Of a stretch of DNA of 64,000 nt, positions 8,777-17,264 are shown in pieces. Each line of letters starts with the position of its first letter. Positions within the stretch are counted from its first letter, which is position 1. Source of the stretch: CAMAVH01 sp046297835 (lineage in GTDB: Bacteria > Pseudomonadota > Alphaproteobacteria > SMXQ01); assembly GCA_046297835.1 (NCBI GenBank), contig JBKBHI010000012.1, positions 1 to 64,000 of the forward strand, in the 5' to 3' direction. A program made the translations under genes and the position numbers. The notes under the pieces are model-generated. The model made no database searches and was not told the DNA's origin. It worked only from the letters and a program-made list of their open reading frames with translations.

Positions 8777-10972
8777 ATGAATAACTGGAAAAGCTATTAC
8801 TTCTCAGCCGCGCCCTATTTGGTGCTCGGTCTTGCCCTGGCGGCGACTTATTTCGGCTGGCGGCTGCTCGACAGGGCCGTCGAGGAACGGGTGGCCCAGC
8901 GCTTCCGCGAGGAGAGCGAGGATACGGTCCGCGCCATCGAGACGCGTCTGCGCGCCTACGAATTGATGCTGCGCGGCGGCCTTGGCCTGTTCATCGGCTC
9001 GGACGACGTGACGCGCGGCGAGTTCAAGTCCTACGTCGACACGCTCGGCCTGCGCGAGAATTATCCGGGCATCCAGGCGTTCGGCTACGCCCGCATCGTG
9101 CCGCGCGCCGACCTGGCGGCTCACGAGGGAGGTGTCCGGGCCGAGGGCTTCGCCGAATACGCGGTCTATCCGCCCGGCGAACGGGACAGCTACACCGTGA
9201 TCCATTTCATCGAGCCGATGACCGCGCGCACGCGCCGCGCCATGGGGTACGATGTCGCGTCCGAAGCCAACCGCCGCGCCGCCCTGGCGCGCGCCCGCGA
9301 CAGCGGCGAAGCCTCGATCACCAACAACATCCGTCTGGTGCAGGAACCGCAGGACGCGCCGCAGCCCGGTTTTTCCATGTTCTTGCCTTTCTACATGGGC
9401 GATGGTTTGCCGCAGACCGTGGAGGAGCGCCGCGCCCGCATCGCCGGCTACGTCTATGCGCCGTTCCGCATGTACGACCTGATGGACGGCATCCTGCCCG
9501 ACGAACGCCGCTTGGTCAGTTTCGCTATCTACGACGGCGTCGAAGTGTCGGCGGACAGCCTGATGTTCGACAGCGCCTTGCCCGGCGCGGACAGCGGCGC
9601 GCGCGAGGGCATCCGGCAACTCGCGTTCGGCGGCAAGATTTGGACCCTGCGCATCCTCGATGCGACGGCCTTTCGCGCGATGACCGCGTCCTACGAGGGA
9701 CGCGTCGCGGCGATCGTCGGCATCGCCCTCAGCCTGATTCTGTTCCTGCTCACGCTCTTGCTGCGGCGCATGCTGATCGAGCGGCGTCAGGCGGCCGAGG
9801 CGATGCTCGAAACCGAGCGCAAGCTGGCCCAAGCGCAGAAGATGGAATCGATCGGCCATCTCACCGGCGGGGTGGCGCACGATTTCAACAACCTGCTCCA
9901 GGTCATCCTCGGCAACAACGACCTGCTGGTCGAGGAACTCGCCGACCGGCCGCATCTGCGCGCCATGGCGGAAATGTCGCGCTCGGCCGCCGAGCGCGGC
10001 GCGGAGCTGACGCACCGCCTGCTGTCTTTCGCCCGCAAGCAGGCGCTCGATCCCAAGCCGTGCGACCTCAACAAGCTGGTTGCCGGCATGGACGACTTGC
10101 TGCGCCGCACGCTCGGCGAACAGATCTCGGTCGAGACGGCCCTGCAACCGGAACTCTGGCCGGCCTCGCTCGACGCGCCGCAGATGGAAAGCGCGCTGCT
10201 CAATCTCTGCATCAACGCGCGCGACGCCATGCCCGACGGCGGCCGCGTCGTGCTCGAGACCGCCAACGCCACGCTCGACGAAGTCTATGCGGCGGCGCAG
10301 GGCGAAGTGACGCCCGGCGATTATGTCATGGTCGCCGTCTCCGACAACGGCGTCGGCATGGATGCGGCGACCTTGGCGCAAGCGTTCGAGCCGTTCTTCA
10401 CCACCAAGGAGGTCGGCAAGGGGAGCGGCCTCGGCCTGTCGATGGTCTACGGCTTCGCCAAACAGTCGAATGGCCATGTCAGAATCTATTCAGAGGCGGG
10501 CCAGGGCACGACCGTGCGGCTCTACCTGCCGCGCGCCGCGGGAGGGGCGGCGCAGCAGCTCGCGTCGCCGCCCGTCGAAGCGCGGGGCGGCGAAGAAAAG
10601 ATCCTGCTGGTCGAGGACGACGAGCTGGTGCGCAGCCATGTCGGCGGGCAGTTGCGCGATCTCGGCTATCGCGTGGTGAGCGTCGGCAACGGCGCGGCGG
10701 CGCTCGCCGCCTTGCGCCAGTTTCCCGACATCGACCTGCTGTTCACCGACATCGTCATGCCCGGCGGCATGAACGGCGACGCGCTGGCCGAGCAGGCGCT
10801 GGCGCTGCGCCCCGATCTGCGCCTGCTGTTCACCTCCGGCTACAGCGAGGCCGCGTTGGAACGCGATGGCCGCCTCCGCGGCCGCGCCCGCTTGCTGCAA
10901 AAACCGTATCGCCGCCGCGATCTGGCGGCCAAGCTGCGCGCCGCGTTCGATGAAAGCGCATCCGAGGCGTGA
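8777..10972 (+). CDS. CHASE-domain hybrid sensor histidine kinase
   Basis: A 731-residue inner-membrane sensor. An N-terminal span (YLVLGLALAATYFGW) and a second span (AAIVGIALSLILFLLTLLL, about residues 315-333) bracket a periplasmic CHASE-type domain. Then come HisKA with phospho-acceptor His in GGVAHDFNNLLQ, HATPase_c with N box NLCINARDAM and G boxes DNGVGM and GSGLGLSMVYGF, and a C-terminal receiver with ILLVEDDE and LLFTDIVMPGG, whose Asp is the probable phosphate acceptor. No response regulator is adjacent. An in-frame GTG at 8741 is an alternative start. The ligand is unknown. Confidence 0.92.
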   Translation: MNNWKSYYFSAAPYLVLGLALAATYFGWRLLDRAVEERVAQRFREESEDTVRAIETRLRAYELMLRGGLGLFIGSDDVTRGEFKSYVDTLGLRENYPGIQAFGYARIVPRADLAAHEGGVRAEGFAEYAVYPPGERDSYTVIHFIEPMTARTRRAMGYDVASEANRRAALARARDSGEASITNNIRLVQEPQDAPQPGFSMFLPFYMGDGLPQTVEERRARIAGYVYAPFRMYDLMDGILPDERRLVSFAIYDGVEVSADSLMFDSALPGADSGAREGIRQLAFGGKIWTLRILDATAFRAMTASYEGRVAAIVGIALSLILFLLTLLLRRMLIERRQAAEAMLETERKLAQAQKMESIGHLTGGVAHDFNNLLQVILGNNDLLVEELADRPHLRAMAEMSRSAAERGAELTHRLLSFARKQALDPKPCDLNKLVAGMDDLLRRTLGEQISVETALQPELWPASLDAPQMESALLNLCINARDAMPDGGRVVLETANATLDEVYAAAQGEVTPGDYVMVAVSDNGVGMDAATLAQAFEPFFTTKEVGKGSGLGLSMVYGFAKQSNGHVRIYSEAGQGTTVRLYLPRAAGGAAQQLASPPVEARGGEEKILLVEDDELVRSHVGGQLRDLGYRVVSVGNGAAALAALRQFPDIDLLFTDIVMPGGMNGDALAEQALALRPDLRLLFTSGYSEAALERDGRLRGRARLLQKPYRRRDLAAKLRAAFDESASEA

Positions 10973-11020
10973 AGTTCGGCACATTGGGAAAATAAGCGGC
11001 CATCTTCTGCGGGAACCTGC

Positions 11021-11045
11021 GGAACGACCCGCCGGGTGCGGGGTT
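11021..11045 (+). promoter_or_regulatory. EcfG-like promoter of the second PRC-barrel gene
   Basis: GGAAC (11021-11025), a 16-base spacer and GGTT (11042-11045) match the EcfG consensus with one mismatch in the -10 element. A second GGAAC lies at 11012-11016. The gene starts 41 bases downstream. Confidence 0.5.
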
Positions 11046-11085
11046 TATCTCCTGTAAGCGGACTTTCCACTGACAGGAGGCTGCC

Positions 11086-11643
11086 ATGCCCCGCACCACG
11101 TCCCGTAAAATCACTCTGGCCGACAAGCTCGTCGGGTTTGCCGCGGTCGCCGCGGTCGGCTTGCCGATGACGGCCTTGGCCCAGGCTCAGATGCCGGAGC
11201 GCGCGCCCGGCGATAATCCGATGACGACGCCGGGCGACCGCCCGATGCCCGCGCCTCGTAGCGATATGCCGAACGCCGGTCCGGAGGCCATGCCCGATCC
11301 GCGCGGCGCGATGCCGGGCGCGGCCGACCAATCGGCGAACCGCGCCACAGAGCCGGTCGATACGCTGAGCGCGATGCACAGCGACGACATCATCGGCGCG
11401 AATGTGCGTAACAGCGCCAATGAGGTCGTCGGCAAAGTCGATTCGTTGCTGCTGACCAAAGACGGCCGCGTCGTCGCCGCCATCGTCGATGTCGGCGGCT
11501 TCCTCGGAATCGGCGCCCGTCAGGTCGCCGTGCCGATGGAGCAGATCAGCATGATCGATGGCGGCAACGTCAGCTTGCCGTCGGCGACGAAGGAAAGCCT
11601 GAAGGCCGCCCCGGCCTACGAGAAGCCTTCTGCGCGCCGCTAG
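11086..11643 (+). CDS. Exported PRC-barrel domain protein
   Basis: A 185-residue protein with a long signal peptide (basic start MPRTTSRKITLADK, core VAAVGLPMTALA, likely cleavage after AQA), a Met/Pro-rich linker (residues about 38-85) and a C-terminal PRC-barrel (SANEVVGKVDSLLL, VDVGGFLGIGARQVAVPM). CAGGAGG lies 6 bases before the ATG. The EcfG-like promoter and the following small membrane-protein gene suggest a stress-induced envelope unit. Its target is unknown. Confidence 0.85.
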   Translation: MPRTTSRKITLADKLVGFAAVAAVGLPMTALAQAQMPERAPGDNPMTTPGDRPMPAPRSDMPNAGPEAMPDPRGAMPGAADQSANRATEPVDTLSAMHSDDIIGANVRNSANEVVGKVDSLLLTKDGRVVAAIVDVGGFLGIGARQVAVPMEQISMIDGGNVSLPSATKESLKAAPAYEKPSARR

Positions 11644-11660
11644 GCTTAATCCCGCAAATC

Positions 11661-11687
11661 GCCGCGCCGGCGATATGCCGGCGCGGC
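11661..11687. repeat. Intercistronic GC-rich hairpin
   Basis: A perfect 11-bp inverted repeat (11661-11671 with 11677-11687) with loop GATAT sits between the PRC-barrel stop and the ribosome binding site of the next small gene. There is no T tract, so partial termination or mRNA stabilisation is more likely than full termination. Confidence 0.5.
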
Positions 11688-11700
11688 TGAAGGAGTGAAG

Positions 11701-11835
11701 ATGACCACTGATCCCCGACACGCCCGTCCCACCGAAACGCGCGCCGGCGTCAAGCTGGGCGCCATGCGCTACGTGCTCGGCTTTTCGCTGGCAGCCGTCG
11801 TGGTCGCCTTTCTAGTGGCCTATTTCGTGGCGTAA
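11701..11835 (+). CDS. Small single-span membrane protein
   Basis: A 44-residue product: a charged N-terminal half (MTTDPRHARPTETRAGVK) followed by one hydrophobic helix (YVLGFSLAAVVVAFLVAYFVA) that ends the protein. AAGGAG lies 5 bases before the ATG, so translation is credible. It follows the exported PRC-barrel gene by 57 bases, on the same strand, and is probably co-transcribed. No family is recognised; similar tail-anchored small proteins often follow stress genes in this class. Confidence 0.65.
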   Translation: MTTDPRHARPTETRAGVKLGAMRYVLGFSLAAVVVAFLVAYFVA

Positions 11836-11842
11836 GGCGGCG

Positions 11843-12376
11843 TCAAGCCGCGCTGAAAGAGTCCGGCTTTAGCAAAGCGAGGCTGACGGGATCGAGTACT
11901 TTAAAGAAGCTGTCGACTTCGACGCCGTTTCGGCTCATCGGCAGGATCAGCCGGACATAACGCCAGAGCCCGCCATTCAGCGTGATATATTCGCGGCGCG
12001 CCAAATCCGGCGCGGACGTTTTGGCGGTGCGCAAAGCCGACTCGACGACATGCTGCGCGTCTTGCGGCGCGAAGAAATCGTCGGTGGTGCGGCCTTTGAG
12101 CTCGCGGCCGTATTTTTCGCACACATAGGTGCCGGCCAAACGAACGCGCAGCAGCGGCCGCGGGGCGCGCTCAAGGTCCAAAATCATCACATAGGGCAGC
12201 AGGTGCCGTGGGATGTCGGGCATGTCGAGCCGCGCCGGCCAAGGCGCGGCCGCAGCGTCGCGGGCTTCGGTCCAGACGCGATGCAGAGCGGCAAGATCGG
12301 GATAGTCGGCGAGAGCGGCGAGAGGGAGAGATTGGTTAACGGTCGGAAACCATTTACGAAGCAACTCGGGAGACAT
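11843..12376 (-). CDS. PAS-domain protein (PAS_5-like)
   Basis: A 177-residue soluble protein with no output domain. The segment HLLPYVMILDLERAPRPLLRVRLAGTYVCEKYGRELKGR... resembles the PAS_5 family, often found alone in Rhodospirillales and Hyphomicrobiales: a strand giving LRVRLAGT, then GRELKGRTTDDFF, and later WRYVRLILPMSRNG. It may sense a small ligand and act through a partner, but neither is identifiable here. It converges on the small membrane-protein gene, with 7 bases between the stops. Confidence 0.7.
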   Translation of the reverse strand: MSPELLRKWFPTVNQSLPLAALADYPDLAALHRVWTEARDAAAAPWPARLDMPDIPRHLLPYVMILDLERAPRPLLRVRLAGTYVCEKYGRELKGRTTDDFFAPQDAQHVVESALRTAKTSAPDLARREYITLNGGLWRYVRLILPMSRNGVEVDSFFKVLDPVSLALLKPDSFSAA

Positions 12377-12434
12377 ATGCGGTCCTTTGCGATGAGAGCA
12401 TTGTTACGCTCCATGCGCGCAAACGGATGAGGCG

Positions 12435-12875
12435 TTAGGGCGCGGGGCGCCACCGATCCGCTCTGAGCTCGCCTTCCGCGATGTCCGCCGCAGCCATCCG
12501 CTGGCGCAACTCCCGCAGGGCGTTTACCCCTTTTTCCTCGCCGGCGCGCGCCACCAAGGCGAACCATTGATAGGCGGCGATATAATCGACCGGCGCGCCC
12601 AGGCCCCGGGCGCGCATCCAGCCGGCGTCATATTGAGCGGCCAGATGGCCTTGTCCGGCAAGCCTCTCGAACGCCTCTAGGGCGAGCGCGTAATCGCCGC
12701 GCTTCAATGAAGCGACCGCCTGTTCGAACTGCGTTTCTTGAGCGCGCGGGCCGAATTGTTGCGCGGCGGGCGCGCCGGCGGCGCAGACGAGCAACGCTAA
12801 GGCGAGGCAAAAACCGGCCGTCGCGCGACGCAGGCTATTCTCAAAACCGCGCTGGCGCGGGAATATGGCCCGCAT
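12435..12875 (-). CDS. Exported Sel1/TPR-like repeat protein
   Basis: A 146-residue protein with a signal peptide (core AGFCLALALLVCAAGAPAA) and two Sel1-like helical repeats: FEQAVASLKRGDYALALEAFERLAGQG and AQYDAGWMRARGLGAPVDYIAAYQWFALVA. Such repeats mediate protein contacts in the periplasm. The start is uncertain: ATG at 12875 gives a normal-length leader, while ATG at 12899 would overlap the start codon of the divergent cytochrome gene. Neither has a clear ribosome binding site. Confidence 0.7.
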   Translation of the reverse strand: MRAIFPRQRGFENSLRRATAGFCLALALLVCAAGAPAAQQFGPRAQETQFEQAVASLKRGDYALALEAFERLAGQGHLAAQYDAGWMRARGLGAPVDYIAAYQWFALVARAGEEKGVNALRELRQRMAAADIAEGELRADRWRPAP

Positions 12876-12897
12876 CGTTAATTGAATTCGAACAAAC

Positions 12898-13641
12898 ATG
12901 CCGATTGATCCGCGTCTTGCCTGCTTCGCGATTATCGTCGCTTTGAGCTGCATACCCCTTCCCAATGCCGTGGCGAGCGATGCCGGGGGCGAGACGGGCC
13001 GGTCGCTCTATCTGCGCCACTGCGCCATCTGCCACGGCGTCGATCTTAAGGGCCGGGACGCCGGCTGGCAGCCATCTTCTCCCTACGTGCCGCCGCTCGA
13101 CTATAGCGGCAAATCGTGGCGGCTGACTGACATGCAGATGGAGGCCATCATGTCGGCCGGGTCGCACGCCGCGCAAATGCGCCTATCGAATCTCGGCATG
13201 CCGCCCTTCGCGGGCCGCCTGAGCGGAGAGGAGGCGGCGTCGATCGCCGCTTATATGAAGGAGCAATGGACTCCGGGAGATCGCGCGCTGCAAGCCGAGA
13301 CGACGCGGCGCGCGGCGCGATCCGATGCGGATCTTACCGAACTCGGCAAGCAACTCTATGCGACGAAATGCGCGATCTGCCACGGCGCCGGGCTCGAAGG
13401 CCGGATATATCGCTATGGAGAGGCTGGGCGCGTGCGCGATCTCGCCGTGCCCGCGCTCGCGCACAACATCTTCGCGCAGGCCATGTCGGACGATACGCTG
13501 CGGCTGATCGTGCTGCATGGCGAACGGCATATCCCGCTCGCCCGTTCGGACTATCGCATGCCGGATCTGCTGCTCGACGCTGACGACGCCGGAGCCATCG
13601 TGCTCTATTTACGGACGGTATGGCGCGACGGTGTTCCTTGA
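12898..13641 (+). CDS. Periplasmic dihaem cytochrome c
   Basis: A 247-residue exported protein (signal core LACFAIIVALSCIPLPNAVA) with two cytochrome c domains. Each has the same haem-attachment site, CAICHG, near residues 42 and 159; likely axial Met residues are in LGMPPFAG (first domain) and DYRMPDLL (second). The layout matches small dihaem electron carriers. No oxidase or dehydrogenase partner is adjacent. The start codon lies in the narrow A/T-rich gap facing the Sel1 gene and has no clear Shine-Dalgarno sequence. Confidence 0.85.
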   Translation: MPIDPRLACFAIIVALSCIPLPNAVASDAGGETGRSLYLRHCAICHGVDLKGRDAGWQPSSPYVPPLDYSGKSWRLTDMQMEAIMSAGSHAAQMRLSNLGMPPFAGRLSGEEAASIAAYMKEQWTPGDRALQAETTRRAARSDADLTELGKQLYATKCAICHGAGLEGRIYRYGEAGRVRDLAVPALAHNIFAQAMSDDTLRLIVLHGERHIPLARSDYRMPDLLLDADDAGAIVLYLRTVWRDGVP

Positions 13642-13662
13642 GACGGCGCGGGGGCGAAAAGA

Positions 13663-13690
13663 AAGGGCCAGGGATCGCTCCCTGGCCCTT
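13663..13690. terminator. Bidirectional terminator
   Basis: A perfect 12-bp stem (13663-13674 with 13679-13690) with loop TCGC lies between the convergent cytochrome and cupin genes. On the minus strand it is followed by TCTTTTCG; on the plus strand the T run is short. Confidence 0.75.
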
Positions 13691-13716
13691 GCCGTTCATC
13701 GGCCTTGAGCGCGAGC

Positions 13717-14190
13717 TCAGGCGACCTTGCTTTTGCCGCTGCCGTCGAAGTGGCTGGCGCCGGCCATGATGTCGTAGTCGCGCGGCGCGGCGTCGATGCG
13801 CTTATCCTTGCCGCGGCCCTTGATGTAGCTCTTGATCTGCAGCAGTTCGAGGTCGTCCTCGCCGCAGCTTTCGAACCAGTAGCGCGCGCCGGCCGGGATC
13901 ACCAGGCCTTCGAGCGGGCCGAATTCGCCGCGAATCTCGTCGCCCGGACCGTAGAAGCGGGCGCGGCCCTTGATCACCATCCAGGTGATGTCGACGCCCG
14001 AATGGTAGTGCAGGTTGTTCTCGCCGCCCTGGCCGAGGCAGTGGACAGCGACCGCGGAGCGTTCGGTGCTGGTCAGCTTCACGATGGCCTTGCGGCCGCT
14101 GTAGGTCTCCGGCGCCTTGAAGTGAAACTGCTGGATGGCAGCTTCGGCGGCGTCGTGGTCGATGACTTCCTTCTCGGTCGTCTCGGTCAT
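13717..14190 (-). CDS. Cupin-domain protein
   Basis: A 157-residue single-domain cupin. The first cupin motif is seen in NNLHYHSGVDITWMVIKGRARFYG, supplying metal ligands H-x-H and a more distal position, and the second in GLVIPAGARYWFES. A His-poor second motif suggests weak or altered metal binding. Members include dioxygenases, isomerases and sugar-binding regulators; the activity here cannot be assigned. GGAGGCC precedes the ATG. It is monocistronic, between two terminators. Confidence 0.75.
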   Translation of the reverse strand: MTETTEKEVIDHDAAEAAIQQFHFKAPETYSGRKAIVKLTSTERSAVAVHCLGQGGENNLHYHSGVDITWMVIKGRARFYGPGDEIRGEFGPLEGLVIPAGARYWFESCGEDDLELLQIKSYIKGRGKDKRIDAAPRDYDIMAGASHFDGSGKSKVA

Positions 14191-14390
14191 GGGTGGCCTC
14201 CTAGAAAAAAACCAATGGGTGTTTTGTTCGTATGACTGAAATTTTACCGCGTGGCCGTCCGCCTGTCCATTGTTCGGCCCGTCGCCGAAGCGGCGCTAAG
14301 CCCCATTTTTATTGAGGAAAACTCTATAAGAGTTCCGGTCCGGCGCGCCGAAATCCGCCGTTTTCCTGGGTTTTCGCCGTCTCGCCGCGA

Positions 14391-14415
14391 AACGAAACGC
14401 CGCCTTGGGGCGGCG
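14391..14415 (-). terminator. Terminator of the zinc-ribbon methyltransferase gene
   Basis: A 7-bp stem (14398-14404 with 14409-14415), loop TTGG, followed on the minus strand by TTTCGTTT. It lies 16 bases after the stop codon at 14431. Confidence 0.6.
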
Positions 14416-14430
14416 CGTGCCCGTCCGGTG

Positions 14431-15243
14431 TCAGTTTGATGCCGGCTTGCGACAGGTCAGCTTGATGCCGGGCTTAAGCGCGAGGCGGCGGCGGATATCG
14501 CGAAAGCCGAGCCGGCGCAACAAGGCGGTCAAACTGCGCGGCGTGAAATAGACGCAATGGGACGGCGGGCAGAAGCCGTCCCAGCGCGTCACGTCGCGCG
14601 GCCGCCGCCAATGGCTGATGTCAGGCGTGGTGAGGAACAGCAGGCCGCCGGGCGCGAGCAGGTCGCGCGCCGTCGCCAGGAAACCGGCCGGATCGGGCAC
14701 ATGCTCGATCACCTCGGAGCAGTAGATCAGATCGAAAGCCCCGGCGTCCGGCGCGTAAGCTTCGAGCGTCGCCAGGGCGAAGCCGTTGGCCGGATAGGTT
14801 TGGCGGGCGTAGGCGATGGAGACAGGATCGATGTCGAGCCCGTGCGCGTCGAAGCCGCGCTCGCGCGCCGCCTCGACCATGAAGCCGCCGTTGCAGCCGA
14901 TGTCGAGAAAGCGCGGGCGCGCGCCATCCGCTACGCGCGGCGGCAGGGCGAGCTCGGCCGCCAAGGTCGCCATGCGCCGGCGCGAGCGCCGCAGCTTCTT
15001 TTCGACCTTGGCGAAATAGCCCTCGGTCGCGCCGTCGTAGGCGTCGCTATAGAGGCTTTCGACCGTGGCGGGCGAGGGGCGGGGGTGCAGATGCACCGTG
15101 GCGCAGGCGCGGCAGGCGAGCAGCGTCAGGCCGCGATGGACGATGTAGGGGCGATGCTCGCGGCCGTCGCAGGCCGGACAGATGGCGTCCGCAGGCACCG
15201 GCATGGCCAGCCCTGGCGGTGACGCGTCGAGCGCCAAACTCAT
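14431..15243 (-). CDS. SAM-dependent methyltransferase with N-terminal zinc ribbon
   Basis: A 270-residue protein. An N-terminal zinc-ribbon-like segment has CPAC and CRAC pairs (residues about 22-47), followed by a class I methyltransferase domain with motif I FLDIGCNGGFMVEAA, acidic motif II LDIDP and motif post-I YCSEVIEHVPDP. The combination is typical of methyltransferases acting on nucleotide sugars or surface glycans. It stands 2 kb before the polysaccharide island and may belong to it functionally, though it is transcribed away from it. Confidence 0.82.
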   Translation of the reverse strand: MSLALDASPPGLAMPVPADAICPACDGREHRPYIVHRGLTLLACRACATVHLHPRPSPATVESLYSDAYDGATEGYFAKVEKKLRRSRRRMATLAAELALPPRVADGARPRFLDIGCNGGFMVEAARERGFDAHGLDIDPVSIAYARQTYPANGFALATLEAYAPDAGAFDLIYCSEVIEHVPDPAGFLATARDLLAPGGLLFLTTPDISHWRRPRDVTRWDGFCPPSHCVYFTPRSLTALLRRLGFRDIRRRLALKPGIKLTCRKPASN

Positions 15244-15398
15244 GATGAAGAAGCCCCCCGGCTTTTGACTTTATTCCTACAATATCTATCATTTTGATAT
15301 CTATAGGCCAAGCCGGAATAGCGGGCGGGGCGGCGGCGTTTTAGATTGGTCTCGTCGGCTCACCAAGCGGCCGTTGCGGCCGGCAAAAAGAGGTTCGT

Positions 15399-16787
15399 GT
15401 GATCGCCCAGCTCAAGGAATGGCTCGAGCAGAAAATCTGGGAGCAGAGCGCCAGCCGCGGCTGGCGCCGCCCGGCCTTCGCCGCGCTGCGAATCGCCTAC
15501 GCCCTGGCGCGCGACGTCACCGAGGGCACGCTGAGCCTGCGCGCCATGAGCCTGGTCTACACCACGCTGCTGTCGCTCGTGCCGCTGCTCGCCATCACCT
15601 TTTCGGTGCTCAAGGGCTTCGGCGTGCACAACCAGATCGAGCCCTTCCTGATGGGCGCGCTGGCGCCGCTCGGCGACCAGGGCCAGGAGGTGGCGGCGCG
15701 CATCATCGGCTTCGTCGACAATATGCAGGTCGGCGTGCTCGGCTCGGTCGGCCTAGTGATGCTGATCTATACCGTGGTGTCGCTGATCCAGAAGGTCGAG
15801 ATGGCCTTCAATTCGATCTGGAACGTCGGCCAGACGCGGCCTCTGGCGGCGCGCTTCTCGGGCTACATCAGCATTCTGGTGCTCGGGCCGTTGCTGATTT
15901 TCTCGTCGCTCGGCATATCGGCGACGGTGAGCAGCTCGTCGGCCATGGCGGCGATCTCGGCGATCCCCGGCGTCGGCTTCGTGCTGCACGAGCTCGGCCG
16001 GCTGATCCCCTACGTCATCATCATCAGCGCCTTCACGCTGCTTTATAAATTCCTGCCCAACACGCGCGTGCATTGGCTGTCGGCGGCGATCGGCGGCGTC
16101 ATCGCCGGCTTCCTGTGGGAGAGCGTCGGCTGGGCCTTCGCCACCTATGTCGTCAAGTCGAGCAATTATTCGGCGGTCTATTCGGCCTTCGCGACGCTGA
16201 TCCTGTTCATGATCTGGCTGTATGTCGCCTGGCTGATCCTGCTCGCCGGCTGCTCGGTCGCCTACTACCACCAGCATCCCGAATGCGTGGTGGCCAAGCG
16301 GCGCGACCTGCAACTGAGCCTGCGCGGCCAGGAGCATCTGGCCCTGGCGCTGGCCGCCTGGATCGCCAAGCGGTTCCAGGACGGCGCGCCGCCGCCCGAC
16401 GCCGAGGAGCTGGTGCAGCGCTACGAGGTGCCGTCGGGCCCGGTGGAGGCGGAACTGGCCGTGCTGGAGGCGGCGGGCTTCATCCGCTGCCTGGAAGGCA
16501 AGCGCGCCGGCTATGTGCCGACCCGGCCGCCGGAGAGCATTTCCGCCGCCGCCGTGCTGGCGGCAGCGCGCGGCGCCCAGGGCGCCGGCGGGCCCGGGCG
16601 GATGCGGCTGGCCTCCAAACTCGGCGATCAGCCGGCGGTGGTCGCCGCCGCGCAGGCCATGGAGCGCGCCATCGAGACGGCGCTGGAGGGGCTGACGCTG
16701 AAGGATCTGGCGGCGGCGGAGGCTCCGGCGCGGGACGCCGATCCGGCCCCGGATCGGCCGCGCGAAGGGCCGCGCGCGGCGCAATGA
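15399..16787 (+). CDS. YihY/BrkB-family membrane protein
   Basis: A 462-residue inner-membrane protein. The family core has about six spans and begins with LRAMSLVYTTLLSLVPLLAITFSV; typical later pieces are FNSIWNV, YKFLPNTRVHW and GGVIAGFLWE. After residue 300 comes a soluble extension with a winged-helix-like part (EELVQRYEVPSGPVEAELAVLEAAGF) and a Pro/Ala-rich acidic tail. The start is GTG, supported by AGAGG upstream. YihY was once called ribonuclease BN in error; its true role is unknown. Confidence 0.88.
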   Translation: MIAQLKEWLEQKIWEQSASRGWRRPAFAALRIAYALARDVTEGTLSLRAMSLVYTTLLSLVPLLAITFSVLKGFGVHNQIEPFLMGALAPLGDQGQEVAARIIGFVDNMQVGVLGSVGLVMLIYTVVSLIQKVEMAFNSIWNVGQTRPLAARFSGYISILVLGPLLIFSSLGISATVSSSSAMAAISAIPGVGFVLHELGRLIPYVIIISAFTLLYKFLPNTRVHWLSAAIGGVIAGFLWESVGWAFATYVVKSSNYSAVYSAFATLILFMIWLYVAWLILLAGCSVAYYHQHPECVVAKRRDLQLSLRGQEHLALALAAWIAKRFQDGAPPPDAEELVQRYEVPSGPVEAELAVLEAAGFIRCLEGKRAGYVPTRPPESISAAAVLAAARGAQGAGGPGRMRLASKLGDQPAVVAAAQAMERAIETALEGLTLKDLAAAEAPARDADPAPDRPREGPRAAQ

Positions 16788-16834
16788 GGCGCGGTATACT
16801 GCGCCAACCCTTCTTCCAGCCGCTGGAGGCCTTC

Positions 16835-17149
16835 ATGACCGTCCGCCGCCGTCTGTTCGTCGCCCTGCCGCTTCTGGCCGTCCTGAGCCTCGCGGCCGTC
16901 GCCGCGAGCGTCTCCCCGGCGCGGGCCGATACCCATAGCGTCGCTCCGACCGCCGAAGAGCCCCGCCGCCCCGGCCAGATCGCCCGCGAACGCGTCGACG
17001 AGGCGCTGCGCAGCCTGGAGAAATTCGTCGCCGACCTGCCGCGCTACGGCCTGCCGCAAATCGCCGAAAACGGGGACATCGTGATTCCGCGGAAGAATCC
17101 GCCGACGCGGGGCGGGGAGCCTGACAAAGGTGATCAAGTCGAGATTTGA
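16835..17149 (+). CDS. Small exported protein, uncharacterised
   Basis: A 104-residue product with a clear signal peptide (MTVRRRLFVALPLLAVLSLA..., cleavage near ARA) and a mature part of about 70 residues: one amphipathic helix (RERVDEALRSLEKFVADLP) and a short basic end with DIVIPRKNPP. CTGGAGG precedes the ATG. An alternative ATG at 16784 would overlap the YihY stop codon and destroy the signal peptide. Similar short periplasmic proteins are widespread in alphaproteobacteria; none is characterised to my knowledge. Confidence 0.7.
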   Translation: MTVRRRLFVALPLLAVLSLAAVAASVSPARADTHSVAPTAEEPRRPGQIARERVDEALRSLEKFVADLPRYGLPQIAENGDIVIPRKNPPTRGGEPDKGDQVEI

Positions 17150-17264
17150 ACATCCATCTCAGTCCGCGAAGCTGGTTGCTAAGAGAGATTTCCACTACAA
17201 GATCTTGGCCCAGCACGGAAAAATACTGGGCTGATCTATTGTCCTATCGAGTAGAAATGCGAGC

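Noticed and set aside
8804..10477. Long open frame of 557 codons opposite the hybrid kinase gene
   Set aside because: It is antisense to a gene with complete CHASE, HisKA, HATPase and receiver motifs. High GC at third positions suppresses stop codons on the other strand; the protein is Arg/His/Gly-rich without domains.
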